Of a DNA stretch of 42,270 bases, positions 35,170 through 42,270 are shown piece by piece (within the stretch, counting starts at the first letter, position 1; each line of letters opens with the position of its first letter). A program made the position numbers and the translations under genes. This DNA comes from an uncultured Paracoccaceae bacterium (lineage in GTDB: Bacteria > Pseudomonadota > Alphaproteobacteria > Rhodobacterales > Rhodobacteraceae). The stretch is taken from positions 1 through 42,270 of the forward strand of contig CANLSM010000024.1 of assembly GCA_947493745.1 (NCBI GenBank), in the 5' to 3' direction. Under the pieces are notes generated by a model. The model worked only from the letters and a program-made list of their open reading frames with translations. It had not been told where the DNA came from and made no database searches.

Positions 35170-36027
35170 TCAGGCCGCCAGAAACGCGCGAATGGCCCCG
35201 GCGATCAGATCGGGCTGCTCTTCATGTGCCAGATGGCCGAGATCGAGATAGGAAATCGCCTGGGCGGCCTGCATCTGATCTGCCAGTTTCAAGGTGGTTG
35301 CCTCAGGCACCGCCCGGTCCCGCGCACCGGTCAGAAAGAGCACCGGGTTTTCGATCTGCTCCAGCCGGGCAAGCAGGCCATCCAGCGACCACTGCGACAT
35401 CATCTGCAGGGCGGCGTCCACATGCCCCCGATCCGAGATCAGCGCGCGGTAATATTGCAACCCATCCTCCGAGATCCGGCTGCCGGTTGACTGTATCAGG
35501 TTGGCTACACTGCCACGTCCGGCTGCCAGCCGGGAGAAGGCCAGTGCGGTCAGCGGGTTGAGTGCCAGAACCTTGGCCAACATCGGAAAGAGCCAGCCCG
35601 CAACGCCCTGAAAATTTGCCAGTGCTCCATTGATTGAAATCACCTTGATCTGCGTCTCCGCCCGGTCCGATACGAGTTGAAGCGCGATGGCCGCCCCGGC
35701 CGAATGACCTATGATCGCCGCGGGCATGATGTCCTGACTGCGCAGGAGGGCGGAGATGTCCTCGGCCATCTGGCTCAGTCCGCAGCGGTTTCTGGCTCCA
35801 AGCTCGGTGAAACCCTGCCCGGGCAGATCGACTGCGACGACATGGTGATCCTGCCCGAGGTCGCCCATCAGATCGCGCCATGAATGGGTGGAGGCGCCGG
35901 CGCCATGCAGGAAGAGCAGCGTGTCTCCGTCCCCCCAACGCTGCAGATGCCAGCGATGGGGACTGCAATCGACAAAGCTGGAATGTGCGGAATGGGGCCA
36001 GTACGACTTGTGCCCGTCCCAGTTCAC
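35170..36027 (-). CDS. bchO: Bacteriochlorophyll synthesis alpha/beta-hydrolase BchO
   Basis: BchO is an alpha/beta-hydrolase conserved with the magnesium-chelatase genes in purple bacteria; its exact reaction is not settled and it is described as a chelatase accessory protein. 285 residues with oxyanion segment FLHGAGAS (39-46), nucleophile elbow GHSAG (Ser109), and a C-terminal His in LDLGHLAHEEQPD. The GTG start overlaps the bchD stop (GTGA), and the order crtA-bchI-bchD-bchO is the classic one, which fixes the identity. Last gene of the operon. Confidence 0.92.
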   Translation of the reverse strand: MNWDGHKSYWPHSAHSSFVDCSPHRWHLQRWGDGDTLLFLHGAGASTHSWRDLMGDLGQDHHVVAVDLPGQGFTELGARNRCGLSQMAEDISALLRSQDIMPAAIIGHSAGAAIALQLVSDRAETQIKVISINGALANFQGVAGWLFPMLAKVLALNPLTALAFSRLAAGRGSVANLIQSTGSRISEDGLQYYRALISDRGHVDAALQMMSQWSLDGLLARLEQIENPVLFLTGARDRAVPEATTLKLADQMQAAQAISYLDLGHLAHEEQPDLIAGAIRAFLAA

Positions 36028-37679
36028 GACTGCAGAGCCTCGCTTACTGCTCGCGACATGGTATATGCGTCCGCTCTCGGCAGCGGCAGATACTGCGCCC
36101 GAAGTGTGCGGGCAAGCTGCGCCGCCTGCGGTTGGGGCCGGTTCCCGGTGTCTATCACCGCAAGGGGCAGATCGAGTTGCGTCAGCAGTTTTGCAAAGCG
36201 TTCTGCATCCTGCGCGGCCAGAGGCCTGTCCGCATTGCCGTCATGGGTGATGTTCGCCTTGCCATCGGTCAGAAGGACGACCGACGGGGTTGCGCCCCGG
36301 CTGCGCACCAGCTCGGCCAGACGACCTGCGGCCTCCAGCCCTGCGGCAAGCGGCGTGCCGCCGCCGCCGGGCAGGCTTCCCAGCCGTCGCTTGGCCTGCA
36401 CAAGCGACCGGGTCGGCGGCAAAAGGATTTCGGCACCCGCGCCACGGAATGCGATCAGGGCGACGTGATCACGACGCGCATAGGCCTCGGCAAGCAGGAG
36501 CTCGATGGCACCCTTGGCCTCGGCCAGCCTTGCCAGTGCCGTGGAACCGGAGGCATCTACTGCGAATATCAGGACCCGGTCGGATTTCTCCTCAAATCGC
36601 TTCAAGCGGATGTCGTCGGGGCGGATCAGCACGCGTGCCGGATGGTCCGGTGTCTGCTGACGGCGCAGGGTCTGCCAGGGGGCGGCTTGCCTGAGGGTCG
36701 CGATCAGATCGATCCGCGAGGATGCATCGAGACGCCCCGGACGTGGCGGAAGGGGGCGCCCGCGCCGGTTGCCGACTTTCTGCGCTCCCGCACCGCGCGC
36801 TCCCTTTGCGGCCCGGACCCGATTGCGGGCCACCATCTGATCCAGAAAACCCGGCGGCAATGCGGCTTTGACCGCCTCCAGCAACAGATCCTCAGGCACG
36901 TCGTTTTCCTGTTTGCGAGATTGTTCGGCGGGGTTATCCTCCGGCTTGGATGTCTCGGCCTGCTCCGGCATCTCATCGCCTGGCAGAACCAGTGCGCGAG
37001 GCGCAAGTACCAGCGTTGCCGCGAGCGTCATGTCCTCCTCACTGATCGATTTTCGCCCGGCAAGGGCTGCTGCTGCCCGTGCCGCCCGGATCGCCAGGAC
37101 CGGCGTACGCAGACTGTCGATCCCCAGATGTCCTGCCAGCATGACAGTCTGTCTGAGGATTTCATCTGGCGCATGAACGTCTGCCAGCCGCATCGCGGCG
37201 TCTTCGATTCCGGTCATGTCGGCAGGCGGATCCTCCTTCGTGCCGTGCAGATCATTGAGGTCGAGATGAAAGGCCAGCCGGTCGGCCAGTCCGGGGTCGA
37301 GCCGCTCGTCATCGATCCCTTCATCCAATGCGATGATCGCGGGACCCCGGCCCTGATCGAGCGCCATCGAAAGCCGTGCGGTCAGGCGTCTGCCGGCGCG
37401 CTCGGCCATGCTCAGGCACAGCCGGCTGCTCTGGTGCTTCAGCAGCCCCTCGCTTCGAACAGGCCGTCCTGCGGCCAGGGTAGAGGTCAGGTCCAGCCCG
37501 CCATAGAGCACTTCGTCAGAGGTGTTTGGCGTGATCCGCCGCATCGGCCCCAGATCGCGCAGCAATCCGGTCGGGCGCATGCGCGCGCGGATCCAGATGC
37601 CGCCCAGTCCGTTGGGATCAACCGCCAGCAGTCGTGTGGCCCAGCGGACCTGTTCGCGGATGGAAAGCGGGTCAGTCAC
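36024..37679 (-). CDS. bchD: Magnesium chelatase subunit D
   Basis: With BchI and BchH, BchD inserts Mg2+ into protoporphyrin IX, the first committed step to bacteriochlorophyll. About 551 residues: a degenerate AAA+ N-terminal half (about 1-220), an acidic/Pro-rich linker (about 250-285, PEQAETSKPEDNPAEQ), and a C-terminal von Willebrand A/integrin-I domain with the MIDAS motif DASGS. Start chosen as GTG at 37679, giving [10 protein letters not shown] and an 8-nt overlap with the bchI stop (GTGACTGA); a TTG at 37694 is also in frame. Ends by overlapping bchO. Confidence 0.95.
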   Translation of the reverse strand: MTDPLSIREQVRWATRLLAVDPNGLGGIWIRARMRPTGLLRDLGPMRRITPNTSDEVLYGGLDLTSTLAAGRPVRSEGLLKHQSSRLCLSMAERAGRRLTARLSMALDQGRGPAIIALDEGIDDERLDPGLADRLAFHLDLNDLHGTKEDPPADMTGIEDAAMRLADVHAPDEILRQTVMLAGHLGIDSLRTPVLAIRAARAAAALAGRKSISEEDMTLAATLVLAPRALVLPGDEMPEQAETSKPEDNPAEQSRKQENDVPEDLLLEAVKAALPPGFLDQMVARNRVRAAKGARGAGAQKVGNRRGRPLPPRPGRLDASSRIDLIATLRQAAPWQTLRRQQTPDHPARVLIRPDDIRLKRFEEKSDRVLIFAVDASGSTALARLAEAKGAIELLLAEAYARRDHVALIAFRGAGAEILLPPTRSLVQAKRRLGSLPGGGGTPLAAGLEAAGRLAELVRSRGATPSVVLLTDGKANITHDGNADRPLAAQDAERFAKLLTQLDLPLAVIDTGNRPQPQAAQLARTLRAQYLPLPRADAYTMSRAVSEALQS

Positions 37680-38697
37680 CGAAGGTCTCGGCAATGGCCC
37701 GTTCCACCCGTGTGGTCGAACTGGCCTCGTCCAGCGGGTCGCGCCTCAACCGGTGCCGAAGTGCCATCGGCGCGACCCGTTTCAGATGGTCCCGGGTCAC
37801 CTCATGCGCATCTTCATAAAATGCCAGCGCGCGGGCGGCCCGGAGCAGGGTCAGCTCACCCCGCAATCCGTCTGAACCAAGGGCGACACAGAGGCGCGCG
37901 CAGTCCTCATAGACCGCTTGTGGGATCTTGAAGCTGTCGTCGGACGCATCCTTCGCCCGCCTGACCGCAGCGACGATTGCCTTGCGCAATCTGGTGTCCT
38001 GCGCCCGCCAGCGCTTGAGAAACGCGGCCGTGTTCGTCTCATAGGCATCGCGCCGCCGGATCACCTCGACCCTTTGCGCGATGTCCGTCGGCGTCGTGAT
38101 TTCCAGCGACAGGCCGAACCGGTCCAGAAGCTGAGGGCGCAACTCGCCTTCCTCGGGATTTCCAGATCCGACCAGCACGAATTTCGCGGCATGGCGGATC
38201 GAGAGCCCTTCGCGCTCCACCACGTTTTCGCCCGAGGCTGCAACGTCCAGCAGCAGATCGACGATGTGATCCTCCAGCAGGTTGACCTCGTCGATATAGA
38301 GATAGCCGCGATTGGCAGCGGCCAGCAGTCCGGGTTCGAACGCCTTTTCGCCCCGGGTCAGTGCGCGTTCCAGATCGAGCGCGCCGCAAACCCGGTCCTC
38401 GGTCGCACCAAGCGGCAGGTCAATGACCGGTGTGGGACGGGATACTTGCCTGGTGGGCTTCGCCTCCGCGCAATGCGGGCAGTCCTTGCTGGCGGTCGCG
38501 GAGTTGTAGGGGCAGCCCTCCATCACTTCAATCGGCGGCAGAAGGGCGGCCAGCGCGCGAACGGCGGTGGACTTGCCGGTCCCCCGGTCGCCAAACACCA
38601 GAACCCCGCCGATGGTCGGGTCGATGGCTGTCAGGATCAGTGCGAGCTTCATTTCGTCCTGACCGACGATGGCGGAAAACGGGAAAGGTTGGGTCAT
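37672..38697 (-). CDS. bchI: Magnesium chelatase ATPase subunit I
   Basis: AAA+ motor of Mg-chelatase, forming rings with BchD. 341 residues from ATG at 38697, which overlaps the crtA stop as ATGA; the frame is open further upstream but that part is antisense-like noise within crtA. N-terminus [17 protein letters not shown], Walker A GDRGTGKS (36-43), the Cys-containing [15 protein letters not shown] loop typical of BchI, and Walker [11 protein letters not shown]. Length agrees with other BchI proteins. Confidence 0.97.
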   Translation of the reverse strand: MTQPFPFSAIVGQDEMKLALILTAIDPTIGGVLVFGDRGTGKSTAVRALAALLPPIEVMEGCPYNSATASKDCPHCAEAKPTRQVSRPTPVIDLPLGATEDRVCGALDLERALTRGEKAFEPGLLAAANRGYLYIDEVNLLEDHIVDLLLDVAASGENVVEREGLSIRHAAKFVLVGSGNPEEGELRPQLLDRFGLSLEITTPTDIAQRVEVIRRRDAYETNTAAFLKRWRAQDTRLRKAIVAAVRRAKDASDDSFKIPQAVYEDCARLCVALGSDGLRGELTLLRAARALAFYEDAHEVTRDHLKRVAPMALRHRLRRDPLDEASSTTRVERAIAETFGD

Positions 38698-39434
38698 GCG
38701 TGCCTGACTGTTGCGAGAGGGCTTTGACCGCCCCATGTGCCGCGCTCGGCAAGGATGGAGAAGCGGGCATAAAGTTCCTCGGAGAACCAGTTGCCCTCGC
38801 GCACCGCGCGGATCGCCCGGGCGTGGGGCCCCTCCCGCCTCGCAAAGGCGGCCATTGAGGTGGCATCCGGCCAGATCGAGAACGTGACCTGATGGAGCCA
38901 TGGCACCTCGCCCACACCGATCTTGAACAGCACATTTGGATCGGCACCGATCACATCGCTGATTGCGGGCACCTGGCCCCAGAACCTCAAGGCCACGGAG
39001 GGCTTGATCGTTGCCCGGGTCAGGGCGGCAATGCGGGTGTCAGACGGGCTGCTTTCTTCTTCAAAGGGATGGACACCGCTCCACGCTCCACGAACCGATG
39101 ATGTGGCGAGAAAAACCGTCCAGTCCTCGGATGCCCTTGCCCGGTAGCGCTCATACGTCGCCGCCTCGGCAATCTGCCCTCGCGCCTCGTCTAGTCCCGG
39201 CCATGTGGCGAGGATTGCATAGACGGATGTGTTCGGGATCGGTGTGAAGCCTTCTCCGGTGCCGCTGCCCAGAAGCTTGTGAAACCCGATCCCCGGCGTG
39301 CGTGCCAGCGAGCGGCGCGCCAGCCCCATCTGGGCAAACGCCCATGCCCGCGCCGCAAACCGGTCAAACCGAAAGAAACTGAGGGTAACGACCTGAATAA
39401 TTCCTCTCCCGCGCTTGCCGCCTGAGCGTTGCAT
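38694..39434 (-). CDS. crtA: Spheroidene monooxygenase
   Basis: CrtA adds a keto group to spheroidene to give spheroidenone under aerobic conditions, the last step of the spheroidene carotenoid pathway. 246 residues with the family's VVTLSFFRFDRFAARAWAFAQMG opening, GIGFHKLLGSGTGEGF and WPDATSMAAFARREGPHA. ATG at 39434 has only a weak ribosome site. First gene of the crtA-bchI-bchD-bchO run, divergent from crtI across 69 nt carrying two PpsR-type sites. Confidence 0.93.
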   Translation of the reverse strand: MQRSGGKRGRGIIQVVTLSFFRFDRFAARAWAFAQMGLARRSLARTPGIGFHKLLGSGTGEGFTPIPNTSVYAILATWPGLDEARGQIAEAATYERYRARASEDWTVFLATSSVRGAWSGVHPFEEESSPSDTRIAALTRATIKPSVALRFWGQVPAISDVIGADPNVLFKIGVGEVPWLHQVTFSIWPDATSMAAFARREGPHARAIRAVREGNWFSEELYARFSILAERGTWGGQSPLATVRHA

Positions 39435-39470
39435 ATCTCAGGGCGGGTGAAAAGACCTGTGCGAAGTGAT

Positions 39471-39488
39471 TGTAAATGACATGAGACA
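39471..39488. promoter_or_regulatory. PpsR/CrtJ-type operator, site 1 (TGT-N12-ACA)
   Basis: TGTAAATGACATGAGACA matches the consensus for the oxygen/light repressor PpsR (CrtJ) of purple bacteria. It lies in the crtA-crtI gap, where such sites repress both operons under oxygen in Rhodobacter. It is 6 nt from site 2, consistent with cooperative binding of adjacent tetramers. Read on the minus strand, a TACAAT hexamer (crtA -10 candidate) overlaps this site. Confidence 0.75.
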
Positions 39489-39494
39489 TGGTAC

Positions 39495-39512
39495 TGTCAA
39501 CTAATGTTGACA
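39495..39512. promoter_or_regulatory. PpsR/CrtJ-type operator, site 2 (TGT-N12-ACA)
   Basis: TGTCAACTAATGTTGACA, a nearly perfect palindrome (TGTCAAC and GTTGACA arms). It overlaps the annotated crtI ATG at 39504, and on the minus strand it contains TTGACA, a possible -35 for crtA. Repressor bound here would block both directions. Confidence 0.75.
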
Positions 39513-41057
39513 CGTACGGACCCTGTTGCAGAGGCCAAGGAGGGGCGCGACACGCGTCCGGTGGCTGTTGTCATTGGTGCGGGATTTGGTGGTCTGGCCG
39601 CGGGCATGCGGCTTGGTGCCAAGGGGTACCGGGTCGTCGTGGTGGACAATCTCGACATTCCGGGCGGCCGTGCATCATCCATATCAATGGAGGGGCATCG
39701 TTTCGATCTCGGTCCGACGATTGTCACCGTGCCACAGGTGTTCGAGGAACTCTGGGCCGCAACCGGGCGCAAGTTCGGCGACTATGTCGATCTGCGCGCC
39801 ATGGACCCGTTCTACGAGATCCGCTTTCCCGATGGCTCGACCTTCACCGCCTCGCAGGACGAGGCTGCGATGCGCACCGAAGTGGAACGCCTGTCTCCGG
39901 ATGATGTTGCGGGCTACGATCGGTTCCTCAAGGACAGCCAGCGTCGCTACAGTTTCGGGTTTGAGGATCTGGGCCGCCGCCCGATGCACAAACTCCTGGA
40001 TCTGATCAAGGTACTGCCGACTTTCGGCTGGCTGCGCGCCGACCGCTCCGTCTATGCCCATGCCGCGACTCGCTTCAGGGATGAACGCCTGCGCATGGCC
40101 TTCAGCTTCCATCCGCTTTTCATCGGCGGGGATCCGTTTCACGTGACATCGATGTACATCCTCGTCTCGCATCTCGAAAAGGAATTCGGGGTGCATTACG
40201 CGATGGGGGGAGCAGGTGCGATTGCGCGCGCGATGGCGGATGTGATCGAGGAACAGGGCGGCACTTTGCGCTTCGGCGAGGAGGTCGATCAGATCACGCT
40301 GAGCGGAGACCGGACCACCGGCGTGATCACCAAAGGGGGCGAGACCCTGCGCGCGGACATCGTCGTTTCAAATGCGGATGCGGGGCATACTTATGAGCAT
40401 CTGTTGCGCAAACGGTCCAAGCGCCGCTGGACACCCGCAAAACTGAAGCGTTCGCGCTGGTCGATGGGGCTGTTCGTCTGGTATTTCGGGACGAAGGGCA
40501 CGAAAGGCATGTGGGGCGATGTCGGGCATCACACGATCCTCAACGGCCCCCGCTATCGTGATCTGGTGCAGGATATTTTCATCAAGGGCCATCTCGCTGA
40601 CGATATGAGCCTTTACGTCCATCGCCCCAGCGTCACCGATCCGGGTTGCGCGCCCGAGGGCGATGACACGTTCTATGCGCTCTCCCCCGTGCCGCATATC
40701 GGTTTTGGCGATCCGGTGGATTGGGAGGCGATGCGGGAGACCTATCGCCAGCGGGTCGAGGGAGTTTTGGAGGCAGAGCTTCTGCCGGGGCTAAGCGACC
40801 ATGTCGGCCCAAGCCACATCCTGACCCCGAGAGATTTCCAGACCCGCTACCTCAGCCCCAACGGCTCGGGCTTCTCGCTGGAGCCGCGGATTTTCCAAAG
40901 CGCATGGTTCCGGCCGCATAATATCTCTGAAGAGATAAGGGGTCTCTATCTGGTTGGCGCCGGGACCCATCCCGGCGCCGGTCTGCCCGGTGTGGTGTCC
41001 AGCGCCGAGGTGCTCGACAAGCTGGTCTCCGCCGCACATGAGATGGCAACTCCATGA
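39504..41057 (+). CDS. crtI: Phytoene desaturase
   Basis: FAD-dependent CrtI introduces three or four double bases-worth of desaturation into phytoene (giving neurosporene or lycopene); the number cannot be read from sequence. 517 residues: dinucleotide fold VIGAGFGGLAAGMRLGAKG (from about residue 23), GGRASS, HRFDLGPTIVTVPQ, the highly conserved FHPLFIGGDPFHVTSMYILV and the C-terminal GLYLVGAGTHPGAGLPGV. Start is uncertain: ATG at 39504 lies inside a PpsR site and has no ribosome site; GTG at 39561 would begin right at the fold and has AAGGAGGGG upstream but at 15 nt, too far. Overlaps crtB by ATGA. Confidence 0.95.
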   Translation: MLTRTDPVAEAKEGRDTRPVAVVIGAGFGGLAAGMRLGAKGYRVVVVDNLDIPGGRASSISMEGHRFDLGPTIVTVPQVFEELWAATGRKFGDYVDLRAMDPFYEIRFPDGSTFTASQDEAAMRTEVERLSPDDVAGYDRFLKDSQRRYSFGFEDLGRRPMHKLLDLIKVLPTFGWLRADRSVYAHAATRFRDERLRMAFSFHPLFIGGDPFHVTSMYILVSHLEKEFGVHYAMGGAGAIARAMADVIEEQGGTLRFGEEVDQITLSGDRTTGVITKGGETLRADIVVSNADAGHTYEHLLRKRSKRRWTPAKLKRSRWSMGLFVWYFGTKGTKGMWGDVGHHTILNGPRYRDLVQDIFIKGHLADDMSLYVHRPSVTDPGCAPEGDDTFYALSPVPHIGFGDPVDWEAMRETYRQRVEGVLEAELLPGLSDHVGPSHILTPRDFQTRYLSPNGSGFSLEPRIFQSAWFRPHNISEEIRGLYLVGAGTHPGAGLPGVVSSAEVLDKLVSAAHEMATP

Positions 41058-42064
41058 GTGCCGATCTGGATCATTGCCGGGAGGCGATCCGCCATGGCTC
41101 CCGCTCGTTCTATGCGGCCTCGAAACTGCTGCCGTCGCGCGTCCGGGACCCGGCGCTTGCGCTTTATGCTTTTTGCAGGCTTGCCGACGATGCGGTCGAT
41201 CTGCAACAGGACAAGGCCGCCGCCGTTCTCGATTTGCGGGACCGGCTGGACCTCGCATATTCGGGAACCCCACGTGACACACCGACCGACCGAGCCTTTG
41301 CGGCGATGATCCGGGATCATGACATGCCCCGCGCCCTGCCAGAGGCTCTGCTCGAGGGCTTCGCCTGGGACGCCATGGATCGCCGCTATGAGACCTTGTC
41401 CGATCTGCGGGCCTATGCCGCGCGCGTGGCGGCTGCTGTTGGCGCCATGATGACGGTGCTGATGGGGGTGCGCGACGCGCATGCGCTGGCGCGCGCCTGC
41501 GATCTGGGCGTGGCGATGCAACTGACCAATATCGCGCGGGATGTCGGAGAAGACGCCCGCGAAGGCCGCCTCTACCTGCCGCTGGACTGGATGGCCGAGC
41601 TGGGGCTGGAGCCGGACGCATTTCTCGCCGATCCCCGACCGGGTCCGGAACTGGCCGAGATCAACCGCCGCCTGCTGAAAGAGGCGGCAAGGCTCTACAA
41701 TCGCTCCGAGGCCGGGGTCAAAGCCCTGCCTGTCACCTGCCGCCCCGGCATTCTGGCGGCGAGGCATGTTTATGCCGGGATCGGAGGGCATGTTCGAAAG
41801 GCCGGGTTCGACAGCGTGACCCGCCGCGCGAGAACCGGCACAGGCGAGAAGATCGCCCTTCTGGCACTCTCGCTTGCACAGAGCGGCTGGTTGAGCGTGA
41901 TGCCGAGATCTGCAGTCCTCTACGCGAGCCCGCTGGATGAGGTGGCGTTTCTGGTGGAGGCCGCTGCCCATGCCGATGACCGGGCGGCTTGGCCGGGGCG
42001 GGCGGAGACGCTGGTCACGGTGTTGCGTCAGCTGGAGCACAGGGATCGGGCGATGAGGGGGTAA
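41054..42064 (+). CDS. crtB: Phytoene synthase
   Basis: Condenses two geranylgeranyl diphosphates to phytoene, the first carotenoid-specific step. 336 residues with both Asp-rich Mg-diphosphate motifs: DDAVD (45-49) and DVGED (163-167, within TNIARDVGED), plus SFYAASKLLP near the N-terminus. ATG overlaps the crtI stop (ATGA). In Rhodobacter crtB is followed by further pigment genes; here a truncated convergent gene begins one base past the stop. Confidence 0.96.
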   Translation: MSADLDHCREAIRHGSRSFYAASKLLPSRVRDPALALYAFCRLADDAVDLQQDKAAAVLDLRDRLDLAYSGTPRDTPTDRAFAAMIRDHDMPRALPEALLEGFAWDAMDRRYETLSDLRAYAARVAAAVGAMMTVLMGVRDAHALARACDLGVAMQLTNIARDVGEDAREGRLYLPLDWMAELGLEPDAFLADPRPGPELAEINRRLLKEAARLYNRSEAGVKALPVTCRPGILAARHVYAGIGGHVRKAGFDSVTRRARTGTGEKIALLALSLAQSGWLSVMPRSAVLYASPLDEVAFLVEAAAHADDRAAWPGRAETLVTVLRQLEHRDRAMRG

Positions 42065-42065
42065 A

Positions 42066-42193
42066 CTACAACACTTCACGCCCTGTAATCTCCGAAGTGA
42101 CATCATCCAATACTTGATCAAGAGTGCGCGTTAGGAACTCATGCAGCAGCCAGCCATACTTGTTTGCAAAGTGCCGAGATAGTTTGTCCGGGT
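42066..42193 (-). pseudogene. 3' remnant of an unidentified gene cut by an insertion sequence
   Basis: On the minus strand one frame is open for about 42 codons from the IS boundary to a TAG at 42068-42066, reading PDKLSRHFANKYGWLLHEF and continuing TRTLDQVLDDVTSEITGREVL. The composition looks like real protein and base usage is visibly less GC-rich than in crtB. I do not recognise the family. Its 5' part would lie beyond the putative IS end at 42194, so it is either truncated or its other half is on the far side of the element. It is convergent with crtB with one base between the stops and no terminator. Confidence 0.5.
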
Positions 42194-42270
42194 GGCTTTG
42201 TTGCACAAATCGGGTGAAGAGCGTTCTTCCCCTTTCCCCGGACGGACTTATCCTACGGGCTCTGTGAGTG
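42194..42270. mobile_element. End of an IS5-family (IS903-type) insertion sequence, partial
   Basis: GGCTTTGTTGCACAAATC at 42194-42211 closely resembles the 18-bp terminal inverted repeat of IS903 (from memory GGCTTTGTTGAATAAATC; 16 of 18 positions agree). The following 60 bases (CGGGTGAAGAGCG onwards) would be the non-coding lead-in to the transposase, which must lie beyond the window end. No transposase codons can be confirmed here. Confidence 0.6.

Noticed and set aside
35880-37931. A 683-codon open frame on the plus strand opposite bchO, bchD and bchI
   Set aside because: It is antisense to three well-identified genes, is Arg/Gly/Pro/Cys-rich as high-GC shadow frames are, and has no recognisable domain or ribosome site.
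1-42270. CRISPR array, tRNA or rRNA genes
   Set aside because: No spaced direct repeats, cloverleaf-like or rRNA-like sequence was noticed on either strand; the window is almost fully protein-coding.

Overview
GC-rich, densely packed DNA from an alphaproteobacterium, most likely a phototrophic member of the Rhodobacteraceae (Roseobacter/Rhodobacter relatives). The main evidence is a fragment of photosynthesis gene cluster in the order crtA-bchI-bchD-bchO, divergent from crtI-crtB. The crtA-crtI gap carries two tandem TGT-N12-ACA sites of the PpsR/CrtJ type. CrtA is the spheroidene monooxygenase typical of this group.

Layout. (1) 80-4161, minus strand: a two-gene RND efflux operon (membrane fusion protein, then inner-membrane pump) ending in a hairpin terminator. 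(2) 4373-6364, plus strand: a secreted caspase-fold protein and a small coiled-coil lipoprotein, ending in a bidirectional terminator. (3) 6448-34748: a complete type VI secretion system (T6SS). clpV (minus) diverges from a membrane Ser/Thr kinase (plus). The structural run tssA-tssB-tssC-hcp-tssE-tssF-tssG-tagH-tssJ-tssK-tssL-tssM-tagF follows on the plus strand, mostly with overlaps or very short gaps. On the minus strand, facing it, are a PP2C phosphatase, a membrane-anchored M15 peptidoglycan peptidase, a TssM-like protein without its GTPase domain, and vgrG. A stand-alone OmpA-domain protein diverges from the phosphatase. (4) 34810-35079: a small exported single-helix protein. (5) 35170-42064: the photosynthesis genes. 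(6) 42066-42270: the 3' remnant of an unidentified gene cut off by what looks like the terminal inverted repeat of an IS5/IS903-type insertion sequence, which continues beyond the window.

How it fits together. All thirteen core T6SS parts are present: TssA-G, ClpV/TssH, VgrG/TssI and TssJ-M, with Hcp as TssD. So is a post-translational control circuit: kinase, phosphatase, FHA protein TagH and TagF. I see no toxin domain, immunity gene or PAAR gene, so cargo is probably encoded elsewhere. The least ordinary part is the minus-strand operon in which a phosphatase, a cell-wall peptidase and a GTPase-less TssM paralogue abut each other. I infer a module that adapts the T6SS membrane complex to the cell wall. 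In the photosynthesis block, crtA, bchI, bchD and bchO form an overlapping chain that should be co-expressed under PpsR-type control; BchI, BchD and BchO serve magnesium chelation of bacteriochlorophyll synthesis and CrtA, CrtI and CrtB serve carotenoid synthesis.

No tRNA, rRNA or CRISPR array was seen. No gene-free stretch exceeds 300 bases.
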